Source: Tethya wilhelma
Lineage: Eukaryota > Porifera > Demospongiae > Tethyida > Tethyidae
NCBI GenBank assembly: GCA_964030475.1
Contig: CAXIPT010000003.1
Span: forward strand, 2,093,058-2,157,057
Direction of reading: 5' to 3'
DNA: 64,000 nt
Below the pieces are notes generated by a model. It saw only the letters and a list, made by a program, of their open reading frames with translations, did not search any database and had not been told where the DNA came from. A program made the position numbers and the translations under genes. Of this stretch, positions 34,090-47,038 are shown piece by piece (the first letter of the stretch is position 1; every line of letters starts with the position of its first letter).

Positions 34090-37005
34090 TTTATCGATTT
34101 TAAGTTTGGTTTAGGTTATACTTGCCAATTGAAGTCTTGTTATGTGTCACTGTATATATTGCCATGCATGTGTGTGTGTTATATATATGTAAAACTTAAT
34201 TGTACTCAATACTTTGATAGGCTTATCAAATTTTAACCCCCCCCCTCCCAAAAAAAAAATTAATGAATGCATGTAATGCTTTACCATGCATACACAGTAT
34301 GTATTGTCTGTGTAATCCAAGTATAGAATTTAATGTTTATAATAGTTGGGCTGGAATACCATAATTACCACTGTGACGTTTATCATACAAAAAATTCACT
34401 GATTATTAAATAGCTTAGTCTATTATTTTCTAATATCAGTGGCTTACACTTCACACTCTCTCAGACTCTAGAATGTAAAGCCTCCAGTGAAGTTTGACTT
34501 GGGCCCAGGATTGGTCCAATAACCTCCCTAAATACTGCATGCATGTATGTGGTATATTTGTACTTAAATCCCGTTGCTATATTGTTGCTACGTATTTATA
34601 AGCTATAATGCCCTAACCACAGGGAATTATACATTGCTGCAGGGCACGCACTAATTGATCTAATATGCAAATGAGCTCCGTAGCTCACAAAGTACTGAGT
34701 ATCAATGACAAAATGCTTTTAGCATGAAAAAAAGATTTACATGTGTATGCTTTTCTTGAGTCAGCGACCAATACAAACCTCGGTTTGTACCGAAAAACAC
34801 TAGGTGTTGTCACTGATGATTGCTGCTCTAGCTGCATTCCAGTGCTTTAGTCCGGCCCTTTCATTTTCTTGTTCTTGAGTCCCAGAGACCATTACAAAGT
34901 TTGTGCTGAAAAACGCTACTGAAGTGCTGTCATTGCTGCTCTAGCTGCCAGTGTTTCAACTTGCCATTTCATTTTCTTGTCGTTGAGGCCTCAGTTCTAG
35001 CTAGCTAGATGTAGCTACCTGTGAACGACCATTTCCAACTGTGGCAAAATGTCAAAGCACGAAGGGTGACCTTGAAATCAAGAAGCTTCAAAGAAGAAAC
35101 TACCAACAGTGAACACAATTTTACTACTTTTGAACTGAATGCACTGTAGCTATGAGACCATTCTTTTTCGCTTTGGTTGTCAAGCGAGCGCTGACTAATA
35201 GCGAGACGTTTCATTTCCCGCTTGCAACATGGGATTTATACTAGTTAAAGCACATGCACACTCGTGCTTTAACTATTACATAAAATTAATAATATTGAAT
35301 TGCAACTATTTCTGATAATAAGTTAATGTTTAACTTTATTAATTATATACCTTACCAGTCCTTTCTTTTGTTTCTATCGGCTGACGAATTCGGGCTTCTC
35401 TCAATTAATGGTGTGTTGTCTTTTCTAAGAATACTTACAATAAGGTCTAACTGCACATCAATCAGAGAACAAATAGATATAATGTAGCAATATCTTCCCC
35501 AAATAAAATAATTATGATACTTAGCGACTTATATTAATTATTATTAACGTACGACGGGATTTTCCTCAATATAATTGCGTATACTGCTGCAAGTAGAACT
35601 CAATATAATGTTTTACTCCTGCTTTCAAACTTTTTGTAATATTATGTCGACTCTCAAGATGCTGGCTGGAATGAAAGTGAATAATCTATTGAAGTGCTAG
35701 CATCAAGTTTATTTTATCTCAAGATACTTTATTTTTCCGTACATGGTAATCTTTAACTATGCAGCAAATCTGATTGGCCAACTCAATTGTCTAATCATAC
35801 AGTGTGTTTTTCACCAGACTGTGTTGTCGTAGTGAGATATTGTACGTGTTGGTTTCCTATACTAATAATTATTGTTGTTCTTTCACTTTAAGCTGATGTA
35901 CCAACTGGTGGCTGTGGTTTTAACACTCACATCACCTAGTTTGGATATCAGAAACATTGAAATAACAGTTACTGTAAGTTAATTGGATCTGTCTTTTGTC
36001 ATGTAGTTGATTAGAAACTTTACCATAAGTAATAATTACTCTGCATGACACTTTGTACGCTGCATGTGAAGCAATTAATGGTTAATTGCTTTATACAATA
36101 ATTTTAGTTAGCAAACTAGCTTGTATACCAAAGGGGAGACTGAGCCTTCACAATGTAAACAATTTTGTGTGATATTCATGTAATGACCGAAATGCTTTTA
36201 TTTACTAAAATTATCTAACTTTTGTGAAGGCTTGAGAGATCCTCCAACAATTAATGCTTATAGGGTTATAAAAAAATAATTATAGCATAATAATTATATT
36301 GTTATTAAACCAAAATGGAAAAGGATCAGTGAAATTGAAGCAGTATAATATGCGGCATAATTATAGTATTATTATTTTGTGACTGTGTGTTTGCATCAAT
36401 TGGTCAAAAATATAAGAACTTACACTATAGCTGATATAATATGGACTAATGACACTAGAATTAACAAATAGGAGCATTTACAAACTGAAAAAAGAAGTAA
36501 TGAATGTGTTTGTTTGTGTGCATGCATGCATGTATACATGAGATACTTAATTATACACATAAAACAATTCAGGGAAATTGACGAAACAACTCTTAGACAT
36601 ACGATGGCACAAGAGAATAGAGCATGGACATTTTCAAAACACATAGTAAATAGCTGAATAATGATTGAGAGAATTAAAGTATAATGACAACAAACAATTT
36701 ACCGAAACTGAATACAAACAAGAAATTGTATTCACTTAGTAAACTCAATTTAGACAGAGAGACAAACAGGTATATGTAGAACAATGTAATCAACAGCACT
36801 TTAATAACTAACCACAAGAGATTCGCATGAAAAAAAATACACATGTAAATGTTAATATTGAAAAACACAAACAATCATGTAATTTTACAAACAACAACTT
36901 GTGGGACTGATATATTAGCTTTGAGAACTTATGCAATACAGTACAATAGTGAATGATGAAGAACCACTTTTAAGAAGAAAAATGTGTTGTGTGTTCAAAG
37001 TGGTT
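34090..37005. other. Spacer between the two beta-helix copies
   Basis: No gene recognised. About 34735-34990 contains an imperfect tandem duplication (TTTTCTTG(T)TGAG(T)C..., CTGAAAAACxCTA..., GATTGCTGCTCTAGCTGC in both halves). Short stretches near 34480 and 35890-35975 resemble sequence at 52640-52745 (CCAGTG(A/G)AGTTTGA, and a GTTACTGTAAGT-like end), suggesting dispersed repeat remnants. 36304-36420 is the duplicated 3' flank of the second copy. Confidence 0.45.
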
Positions 37006-40000
37006 CTAGTCAGCTACTTCAATGAAGTCATTGATTTCAGTTTCCCTCTCCATTCCAAACTCATCACAGTCTCTGTTGTAAGGGTCAGGACAAATATCAG
37101 AGAATGTTGAGGGTTGTGGCTCCAGTTCAATATAAATGTTTCCTTTTTGCAGTTCATCTTTATCCATTCTAGCTTCATCCAAAGACCCCTTTGAAGATTT
37201 ACGGATTTGCTTTCTCGAGGAACTTTTTTCATCTGAGGTTTGTTCTGGCACTAGAGAAGCTAAAGATGATTTTATGTTTGTGGCTGACTCATTCTCTACT
37301 GTTGTGATTGCTTCTCCCTCTTGTTTGGCAGGTGTTTTCTTCTTCATGTTTTCTTGTAGTTGTTGTTGAGTTGGCACAGGGTCCACCACACTGTATGTGA
37401 CTACAGGTCGAGGAACATGGATGATTTCATGATCAGTGGGTTCTTGTTTAGTGAGTCTTAGCTTCATTTTGTGGATGAAGGCGTCAAGTTTTGACCTTGT
37501 TTTGCTTGGGATTGTAAAGGCATAAGTGTGATAGGTCAAGATGGCTAGGAAGGTGATGAAAACAATGCTGGTTGATGTGTAAGCAAGAGACTCTTGATTT
37601 CCAATACCAGCTTGTAAGATATATATGGAGCCAACAGAAAAAAGAACAAGGTTGAAAATATATGATAGTTCGAGTGCATCCAGTGGCCATGATTTGTAGA
37701 TTTTACTTGGCAGTAAGATCTTTAATGTCAAAAGAGAAACTAGAGTGCAGATGATTGATAGGAGGTTATTTCCAGGATCCCCACTAACATTGAGAGCAGC
37801 CGCAATATACAAGAATGCACGGATCAAAAGCAGCAATCCAGTCCAATAGCGATGTTTGATATTGTAAGGAGCAAGATAAGCGTCCATGAAAGGATAAAAC
37901 CTTGCATTTTTGAGTAGTTTTACCACCCTATTAGGGCAACGCAGGAGCCACTGATATAAGAAGAGGAGAGAGGTGTATACAGTGCCCACTAGGAGAATAA
38001 GAAGAGCTACTAGAAATAGAGGAGTGTGTTTCCCTTTTAAGAAATGTACATTTGCATCAATCAGCCACACTATTTCTTGTGAACCACCAGGATACTCTAG
38101 TGTTGCTGAAGAGAATGCAGCTATAATGACACGAAGACTTTTGGCATAAGAGAGTAGAATGAGAGTAGCTAGTGTTGCCACTGGATTTGTTCCAGTAAAG
38201 AGTCTAGCAAATCTTGTAGAATATTCACAGCCAATAATCACCATGGTAACCAAGAATATGATGTAAATTGGGAAAGCAAGCTGTAACCATTCTTTTGCAT
38301 AGCCATCCATTCCATCAAAGAAGCAGGTCACAAAACCAAAGTCTAGGTTGAGCCATGCAATGAAGATGGTGAAGAAATTAGGTGATTGAAAAGGATCGAA
38401 AGAAAGTGGCCCGATTTGTTGTGAGGATGTTGGCATAGAATATGAGTCCATTGATTGTTCCAACAGCTACTGTCAAATTGAAAGCTAGGAGAAAAGCAAC
38501 TAGTGCAACACCAGCTAAAGCAAAGACAATGAGTAGAGCTAGCCAGTTGTTTGAGCAAGACATGCAACGTGAACTACCAAGAGAGAGACTGAGACCATCC
38601 TTACAAGACCCACAAAGCTTGCCACTACGATTGAAAGCACACTGTGCATCAGAACTATTGGGAGTGTTTAGATCGATCCAGACTGGGTAGTTAGATGGAT
38701 AGCAGTAGTCAAATGGACAATGTGGATAGGTTAGATAGGAACACTGAGTTATGTTCAACTCATTGATGTACATTATCCAAACATTGTTGCTTCTTTTCAC
38801 TGATGAGTTACTAATAGAACACTCAGTTATGTAGTTCGAGAGGCAAGGGTCGCATTCACAATTACAAGTAGACTGATCTACAGTGAAACCAATTGGACAA
38901 ATGCAGGGAACAAACAGCATATCAATGATGATTTGAGATTTACCAATTCCAAAATCAAATTCTTCACCCTCGAGATTTAACACTAGTTGCTCTGAGTCAC
39001 AGGGAATAGATATAGTGTAGCTTAAGTCTGTGCAGCTTGAAGTTGTATTCTGAATGTCCTCTCCTTCAGCTAGTCCACCAGGGTTTGTTGACAAAGCTCT
39101 CACAGAAGATGGAACAGGATTTCTCACTTGGTCCACAGCAGCAACTGATACATTGAAGCTCAGTTGAGTTGTTTTTTTGAAAGTTTGTGCTATCGGAGGT
39201 TTATCACAATCTGGCTGGTTGATAGTACACAAGCACACACGAACTGGTTCTGATGATATCTCTGACTGCAGAGTATTAGTCGTGAGGTTTGTAATTTGTA
39301 TTAAGTATAATGTTGAGTTTATATAGGTGTTCTGATACTTGTTGAACACCTGTGCACTAGGACTGACTGTACACCTGTCTAACAGACCTCCAAATATTGA
39401 TGCACCTGATATGCTGGCAAAGTTATTAGCAAAGAATGTATTTTGAAGAATTAAGTCCGGGTGGCTCACATTATGTGAGGCTAAATCTTGAAAGAAGCAT
39501 TCTGTTGACTCTAAGGTTTCATCAGGGACATACAGTGCTCCACCATATTTAGCTGAGTTATTAGTAAAGGATAGCCTAAGACTTGACATCGATTCCTGCT
39601 TGCAATCAGCTTGAGGGTTATTGTCAAGACTAGAACACTCTGGTACAGACTTTATCAAAAAAAGTTTAGCATCTGATTCTAAATATATTCCACCTCCTTT
39701 CTCAGCTCTATTCTCAATAAACTCAATTTGACCCTCAGTCAATTTTATTGTTGAGCTTCTGGCATAGATTCCTCCACCAGACAATGCTGAATTATTTGTG
39801 ATTTTATGGAGACCACTTATTCTAATGGTTCTATGATGAATATAAATCGCACCTCCTTGCCTAGCTGCATGGTTGTGGCTGAAGATACTGTTATTGATTT
39901 CACTGAAACTAGTAGCTTTACCAAGGCACAGTACACCACCGTCCACATGAGCTGTATTTCTGATGAAGACACTATCATTTATGATAATACTACCTTTGTT

Positions 40001-41673
40001 TGATTTTATTACACCACCAGAGCTAGCCCAACTACTATAATAACCATGGAATTCCGAATCGATATGTGTAACAGTTACACTATTGTTGTTAAAATTGCTA
40101 CCATTTATCGTAACACTATACCACTGTCTGTCCATATTGTGCCGCCATTCGCAGCTATGTTGCTACTGAAATCACTATTATGTATGTTAATACTGCCACT
40201 CTCTTTCCATATTACACCACCTTCACCAGGTATTGTTATAAAAGATTCAACCAAACCACACATATGAATTGTTGATGATATTTCGATAGAGCCATGTTTA
40301 CCTGCTAAGTTGCTACTAAAATCACTATCATATATGTTAATTCTACCTCTGTGTGCCCATATTGCACCACCATTACCTCTAGCTGAGTTACTACTGAACT
40401 TACTATTATGTATGCTAATACTACCACTCCATGTCCTTATAGCACCACCATCACCTGTAAATATGGCATGGTTGCTACTGAATTTACTATCATGTATGCT
40501 AATACTACCATTTTGTGTCCATACTGCACCACCATCACCACTAGCTGAGTTACTACTGAACTTACTATCATGTATGCTAATACTACCACTCCATGTCCTT
40601 ATAGCACCACCATCACCTCCATATGTGACATGGTTGCTACTGAACTTACTATCATGTATGCTAATACTACCACATTGTGTCCATACTGCACCACCATCAC
40701 CTCTAGCTGAATTGCTATTAAAATTACTGTTATGTATGCTAATACTACCACTGTGTGTCCATACTGCACCACCAGCACCTCTAGCTGTGTTTCTATTAAA
40801 ATTACTGTTATGTATGCTAATACTACCACTGTACGTCCATACTGCACCACCTTCTTCACCCACTGTGTTGCTACTAAAGTTACTATCATGTATGCTAATG
40901 CGACTGTCTGTCCATATTGCACCACCAATAGTACTAGTACTACCTCTATTTTCCTCAAAGAGGCAGTCAGTAACACTAATGTCGCTACCAAAGGCAACAA
41001 TGGCCCCTCCTGATAGTATACGTACATCTCTCCATATTCGATGTGGATCCCAAACCTCTATAAATGCAGTAAGAGAGACGAAAGAGCTCCTCTCAAAAGT
41101 TGCACTGCTGACATTACTCAGTTCCAGTCCGTTTCCATCTTGAAATCTACAGTCCTCCATCCTCAGTTGATCTACTGATATTACAGAGTTCTCCTGACAG
41201 CCACTGAACTCTAGACCACTAATACTGACCTTAGATATCTTAGCAAAATCAAAGCCTGCAGATTTTATACATGCAACTGAAAAAGGGGAGGAGTGTCTAG
41301 GTGCGGCTTGTAAGATTAGATTGCTGACATTTTGTATCTGAAGACGAGAATCAAGAGTGTGATGACCAGGCTCAAAGATCAGGGTAATGTAGTCAGTGAT
41401 ATACGTAGTTATAGGTGCAAACCTGGCGTATTGAGTTAGGGTCAAGCAATCTTCATCCGAGAATAGGGGGGGAATATCTAATAATCCACTACCAGAGAAT
41501 GTGTTTAAGTCCTCATAGTCCATCTGGGTGTGGTCAGTGGGTGGGTCTGAACTACTGGTGGGTGTGGTCTCAGTTGGACAGTAGGTGTGGTTTGGTATAA
41601 TGTGGAATGATAGTGCTGATACTACGGAAGCAACTGTGATGACTAGTACAATAGTCAACTGCTGGAATGCCAT
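37006..41673 (-). pseudogene. Second beta-helix multipass membrane protein, two frameshifts
   Basis: A paralogue of the 28384-34089 gene, with start at 41673 (signal peptide MAFQQLTIVLVITVASVVSA) and stop at 37006. The layout is the same but with fewer GGAI/GGAV repeats, about 9-11 ahead of the first break. Two frameshifts interrupt it. At about 40115-40121 a 2-bp TA insertion falls within a repeat. At about 38393-38402 a 4-bp insertion lies just before the FQSPNFF membrane segment; in the intact gene the codons run NRAIFFPFQSPNFF without break. Downstream of each break the frame stays open and highly similar to the intact copy, so inactivation is recent, or the breaks are sequencing or assembly errors. 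The membrane domain and tail (ending NDFIEVAD) are strongly conserved. If the frameshifts are errors, this is a functional gene of about 1260 aa. Confidence 0.75.
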
Positions 41674-41814
41674 TTTCAGTTTGGTTATAGTTTGCTTTTT
41701 TGATGTCTTGATGTCTTGTTTTTACTGTAATTGCCATACATCAATCGTGTGCATGTATGTGTGTGGTATACGTATGCGTAATATAGTGCTTGAAAGGATG
41801 CAACACACTAAGCC

Positions 41815-43450
41815 CTCGTTTTTACATTGGCACATGACTTCATTTTCACTTTTGATCTGTCATAATATTATAATAATAGCTTATGGTCGTAATTAAATGG
41901 ATGGTTCAAAGAATGATCTCTACTTGAATAGCTTATCAGTATCACAAATCTTATCACTTTCCTAAAAAGTGGAACTTAGTAAAATATAGCAGGCAGAGTT
42001 AGAATACTGACCAAAACTTGGGCACAAATGAAGTAGTCATGTGGCGAAATTGAGACCATTAATTCCTTGTTCCGATACTTTTTATAGCACTGCCCATTCC
42101 TACACTGCTTATTTTTTTGAAATTTTTACTACTTGTTCATTCACTTTTTTTCAACACTACAGTGAGGAGACTCTCAGAGACTGGTTAGTCTCTACAAAAA
42201 TATTTGAGTAGTAGTACATAACTGTTACATAAAGCTCAAGTAGGCTAATGCGCATGCGCATTAAATGCCACGTGGATGAGGCAACGACCTTTGAACTCTT
42301 CTACAAAAATGGCTACCATGAAGTACACAAATTTATACTAAAATTTCAAAGCTTTCTAGCTCTTGTATTAACACATTTAGGCAGTAAACGAGGGTAAAAG
42401 ACCCTAGTTCGGATGAAAAGAAGTTACTTTGTGTTGTCAAAGCTAGCTCAAATTCTTCTGTTTGTCTGAAGACCGTGTTCAAGTAAGCCGTTCAGTAAGG
42501 AAGTAAGTAAGTAAGTATTAAGTAAGTGAGAACAAAATTGCGTGGGTGTAACTTTTTGACAAGTGATAAGCTTTAGGCCTTACATACTGTTGGTAATCAG
42601 CCTAAAAGAGCTTCTGAGCAAGTGTGAAGGCTTAACTTTGTCTTGCTAGAATTTTATGGTGATAAACATTTTGTATTGTGTCAATGGGGCAGTCGGCCCA
42701 TTCCTACTATATGTACTACCGTACGTATGATACACTTTTACACATTGCCCTGTATATATCTCCATCTATACAAGTTGAGTGTGCTGAGGCTTTTGCACTA
42801 TCGGTACCTACACTAATATATCAGTACACCTTAGAAAGATTATTTACTATGTATTCAATTATTCATAATCCACACCAATCAGTATCATACGTACGGTAGT
42901 ACGTATAGTAGGAATGGGCCGACTGTCCCATTAACACAATACAAAATGTTCATGCTTATAAACTTTCAGGGAAAGAAAGCTAAGCCTTCAAATGCATTTA
43001 ATAGCCTCCCACAGACAGTTAGCTTACTGTATTAACCAAGAAGACTGGTAGAAAGTTTCTAGAGCACTCTGGAGAGAGAGCTCGCGAGAAGCCACAAGAG
43101 TGCAATTTTGTTCTCCTTCCTTTCTTCCTTCCTTCCTTCCTTCCTTCCTAACTGACTTACTTGAACGCGATTTCCAGACAAACAAAAGGCATTGAGCCAA
43201 CTTTGACCATATAGTGGGACTTCATTTCATCTGTAGTACGTCCTTTTCGACTCGTTTGCTAGCGAAAACGCAGCAAGCAAAATCTAGGCAGTTGAAACTA
43301 TCGATATAAAATACTGTACTTTTTATTTAGCCATTTTAATGTAGGTAAAGGTCGTCAATAGACCGCGTGGTTTGCATGCACCTAATGCGCATGCGCATCT
43401 AATGTTACACTTCTGCTTTTGTAGAGACTGACTATAGAGTCTGCTGTGTG
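41815..43450. repeat. Dispersed repeat R1 cluster (head fragment, forward copy, inverted copy)
   Basis: A short reverse head fragment at 41815-41870, a forward copy at 42027-42731 (AAGTAGTCATGTGGCGAAAT to GTACGTATGATA), then an inverted variant copy from 42881 (AGTATCATACGTACGGTAGT) to about 43450. The inverted copy has a (TTCC)n tract at 43109-43149 in place of the usual GTAAGTAAGT tract. GCGCATGCGC occurs at about 42248 and 43386. No genes. Confidence 0.7.
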
Positions 43451-43478
43451 ATTGTCTCCATGCAATTGAGCACCTTGG

Positions 43479-43479
43479 N
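43479..43479. other. Single-N contig join inside the LINE remnant
   Basis: One ambiguous base where the LINE linker sequence stops matching. Further joins occur at 3976, 18043-18047, 21596, 23736, 23884, 46915 and 52014. Confidence 0.8.
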
Positions 43480-44859
43480 AGCATAATTCGCTGTTTTGTT
43501 TTGTTAAGCATGAGTAAAAATATGAGTTTAGTACATTTGCCTTTTCCAGATTGCTTTGGTAGACATTTCCATCTACGGTATGCTGCCTTTGTTCTTTTTG
43601 AGAGCTTTCCAAAATTCTTTAGGTTTCCTCGGGTTAAGTTTCTGAAAGTATTTCTTCATGGCTCTCCTAATCATTGATTGCGTTTTATTGCGAACTAGCC
43701 TGTATAGTGATGGAAATTTCCTGTTTTTTTGCTCTTTTGAATAAGGCATTTCTTTTTCTGATACAACGGATGATAGCCTTTTTAAGCCATGGTAGATTCT
43801 TCTGAGCAGGTAGAAGACTGTTGGGGATGGTTTGCTCCATTATAGACATAAATTTGTCTTGCCATAGTATTCATGCCAGCTCCATCAGAATTGAGTCCTA
43901 ATCAAAGAAATCAATTAGCTCACAGGCTCTGTTCCAGTCAGCATGTGAATACCTCCAAACAAGGCGTTTCTGTGTTTTTTCAGCTTTTCTGGGCTTCCTA
44001 TTCAATTTGAGATGAATTCCATAGTAATCGGAGTTTGCCAGGGGTGGAACTGTTTCTATACTGTTAACAATGGTAGGATTGGTCACAAATACTAGGTCTT
44101 AGAATAGATGATGTAGAGCCATCGTGGTAAACATGTGTCGGACCTGCAGGAACATCAACTAAAGAAAACAAGGATACAAAATTACATAAACTGGGATTCA
44201 AAGGATGACGTGAACTGGGATAAAAATTAACATTAAAGTCACCTAAAAAAATAACATTAGAAAACAATGATGAATTCACAGACTGAAAGTACAAACTAAG
44301 ATCTTCAAAAATATCTTTAGAGCAACTAGGTGGTCGATAGAAGAGTGCCACGGAAAAACTAAAACGCTTGCTGCGGACTAGAATGCTCAATATCTCAAGG
44401 TTATTAATGTGCTCTATAGAAGGTGTGGATGATGTGATAGGTAATACAGAAAAAATGTCTGATACAAAAATTAGCACACCTCCTCCATGACGATTCCTAT
44501 CTTTTCTAAAGATTTGAAATCCTAGAATAGACAGTTCACTGTCCGATATCTCAGTACACAAAGAAGACTCTACAACACACACGATATGGAGATTGTACAA
44601 GTCAATAGAGACTCTTAGCTTATCAAGCTTAGGTAGTAAACTTCTAGCGTTATAGTACAGAATATTTAAATCTTGCACCTTTGAAACATGGCATTGTAAA
44701 TTTGTATTAATAGTGACATCAATGTTTGAGATAGCTGAAGTCGACCAATCAGTTGAGTATGAGCTTACGCCCAACATGTTGTCCAGGAATGGACCTACTT
44801 CTTCTCTAAAAAAGTATCCGTAACAGACTCATCGGTCTTTTCTACTACTGGTTCTGACT

Positions 44860-45309
44860 ATAGGCCTTGTGAAATTATGCTCAAAAATTTACCTATTATT
44901 CTATTCTTAAATTCCCAATACATGACCCTATTATTCTTTTTCATGATCCCCATTATTCTCAAATTATTCTTGGTAACAGGCTCATCATAGTAAAGTGTGT
45001 ATCAAGCTAATTTTGCACATTCACCTTTTAAGGCTTGTAACAACACTAACAAGCCAACGACCAAAAATTTAACACAGTTTAACCATCTTAAATATATCCA
45101 AACTGCTTTTTGAAGTAAGATACATGGGGGGTTATATGCATTCTTTTAGTCTGTAGTTATTGTACCTCAACAATCTTCATTCATGCATGCTTGAGTGATG
45201 ACCATTACCAAAAATCACAAAATTTTCACCCATTATTCCAGCATTATTCTCAATGCTCCAAGCTTCCTATTATTCTCAAAATTATGCTAGCATAATTTCA
45301 CAAGGCCTA
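44860..45309. mobile_element. 450-bp MITE nested in the LINE, 9-bp target duplication
   Basis: Termini TAGGCCTTGTGAAATTATGC and GCATAATTTCACAAGGCCTA are perfectly inverted. The flanks GTTCTGACT (44851-44859) and GTTCTGACT (45310-45318) are a 9-bp target duplication. Removing the element rejoins a minus-strand frame (...STLSSESE then PVVEKTDES...) of the LINE. The interior is rich in CCTATTATTCT-like strings and has no coding capacity. Confidence 0.85.
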
Positions 45310-45796
45310 GTTCTGACTCAGAGGACAATGTTGATGGATTAGCAGATTGAGTTTGCTCTGTCATCACTGTGGTTTTATCGTCATCAGAAGAGAAGTGTAG
45401 TAGTGGTTCGATCACCCATTTTGTTTGAGGCAAATGCAAATCACCCCTAACTCTGTCAAACAGTCTGCATGAGGATTAGTATCTGCTCTCAAAATGTGTC
45501 CCATATATACAGTCAACCTACCCAGGCTTGTGAGTCGTGACTTTACTTAGAATAGTGATAATTAATCACCTGCAATGATGAGTTCTGTGAGTTACATTGG
45601 TTTGATTGCAGCTGAGTTGGAATTAAGAAACATTCTGCATGCCTGGCCACAGGAGTATCATTCTCAACATTATTAATTTTAATGACACACACAAACACTG
45701 TTTAAGTTAATATTTATAATTATATTATAATCAACTTACTCAAACAAAATTAATAGCTAGTCGTTCCAGCATAAGCATACTAATACATTATTCCAA

Positions 45797-46914
45797 TTAG
45801 TGCTGATGATCAGAAAGCATTGCAACATAAACAGTTGGTTTCTCAAAGATATTGTTTCGATAAGCAAGCCGTACAGATCTAGATTTTTTTCCTGTATGTA
45901 ACTGTGACTTCTTTCGGTAATTTTGATATTTCTCTTTAATTATTGGAAGAATTGGAGGTAGAAATAGAGTTACCAAACAGATAAACATTCCAATGAAAAG
46001 AGTGGAACTCAGCACAACATAGTGAACATTAGCATTGTCACTGTTGATGGTTACAATGAGGTATACAGGAACTCCAATGGCAGTGATGATGGACAAGAGG
46101 TACACGAGAACAATTATGTTCTTTGTCTCAAACTCTTTAAGGTAAATTTTACGAGTTAGAATGGCAAGCACTAGAGAAACAAAGAGTATGGTACCTTTGT
46201 AGATACTTAGAGCAGTAACAGTGCCTAGGGACCAGGATGAGTGACACTCAACAGAAGAGATGATGTTAGGTACAGCTCCATCAAAGTCTTCAAGATGTGT
46301 GTATTTTGTTGGCTTCATTGGTTCTATTGCCATCCACGTTATGGTCACAATGATTTCAACTGAGAGCAAGACTCCAATAACAAATAGCAATGTTTTATCT
46401 TTTATTAGGATCTGTTTGCTCGGTTTTCCATTAGATGTAAAAATGTAATAAAGTCTCCAAGTTTTAACACACACTGTAGCAAGAAGAAGAGTGATTCCTA
46501 TACTGCAACTACAAGGAAAGACATTACAAACAACTGTCTGAGCTGTAGGGTCAAGTGTGAGCAACTCACTGACTGTGTGTAGTACCACACCAATAATGAC
46601 CAAGTAATACCCAATAAAAAAAATGTGATTCAATTTAGGACTTGAAGCTTTGATCGATTTGTGTTTACGATGAACCACATTGACGATCTGAACTGGTATT
46701 GCTAGAGAAAATGCTAGCACAGCCAAAACGAGATACAAGGCTGCAATTCCTGGACTTATGTGATTGTAGTGTACTGGAAAGGTTGAATTGACGAACGTAG
46801 CATTTGGTGATGAAATTTTCAGTTTTCCTGATTTGAAAACACCGATTCTCTCACTTCTTCCATTGTTATCATATTGAAACAAGTTTAGTGCCTTTTTCAA
46901 AAATCTGGTGAGAG
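45797..46914 (-). CDS. GABA-B-like class C receptor, 7TM part only (5' end lost at N)
   Basis: About 372 codons from the N at 46915 to TAA at 45797. Carries the C-terminal end of the ligand domain (LTRFLKKALNLF), a seven-helix region starting GIAALYLVLAVLAFSLAIPV, cysteines consistent with the class C TM3-ECL2 disulfide (CNVFPCSC; SSVECHSSW), and a basic cytoplasmic tail. It is almost identical in protein to the receptor at 62118-64000 but on the opposite strand. The sequence beyond the N is unrelated, so truncation is at a contig join and need not be biological. This gives the only view of the receptor C-terminus (...VYVAMLSDHQH), which the right-hand copy lacks in this window. Confidence 0.88.
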
Positions 46915-47038
46915 NTAAGGCACTCTGCAATAATAATAAAAATTAAGCTATTGTATATACATCAGATCAAGGCATTTATACAATGCTGAGGATGCATTAT
47001 AATGTGAGTGCCCATCAAAGATAAAAGTGACTAAAACG

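Larger units (their letters stand above)
43380..45480 (-). mobile_element. Degenerate non-LTR retrotransposon (LINE) fragment
   Basis: The minus-strand frame 44777-44064 encodes an apurinic-type endonuclease domain: LNILYYNARSLLPKLDKL, CVVESSL, GGGVLIFV, LFYRPPS and GDFNVNF. A 1-nt frameshift near 44103 moves the reading into DLVFVTNP and SDYYGIHLKL (44086-43898), then a pre-RT linker (KFWKALKKNKG; LEKANVLNSYFYS) down to the N at 43479. The reverse transcriptase core is not in the window. The N-terminal side continues past a nested MITE to about 45480. Stops and frameshifts show it is dead. Confidence 0.8.

Noticed and set aside
42678..42899. 73-codon plus-strand frame (similar short frames near 48754, 59757 and 61099)
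   Set aside because: All lie within R1 repeat copies and begin at the same repeat landmark; they are not conserved as proteins.
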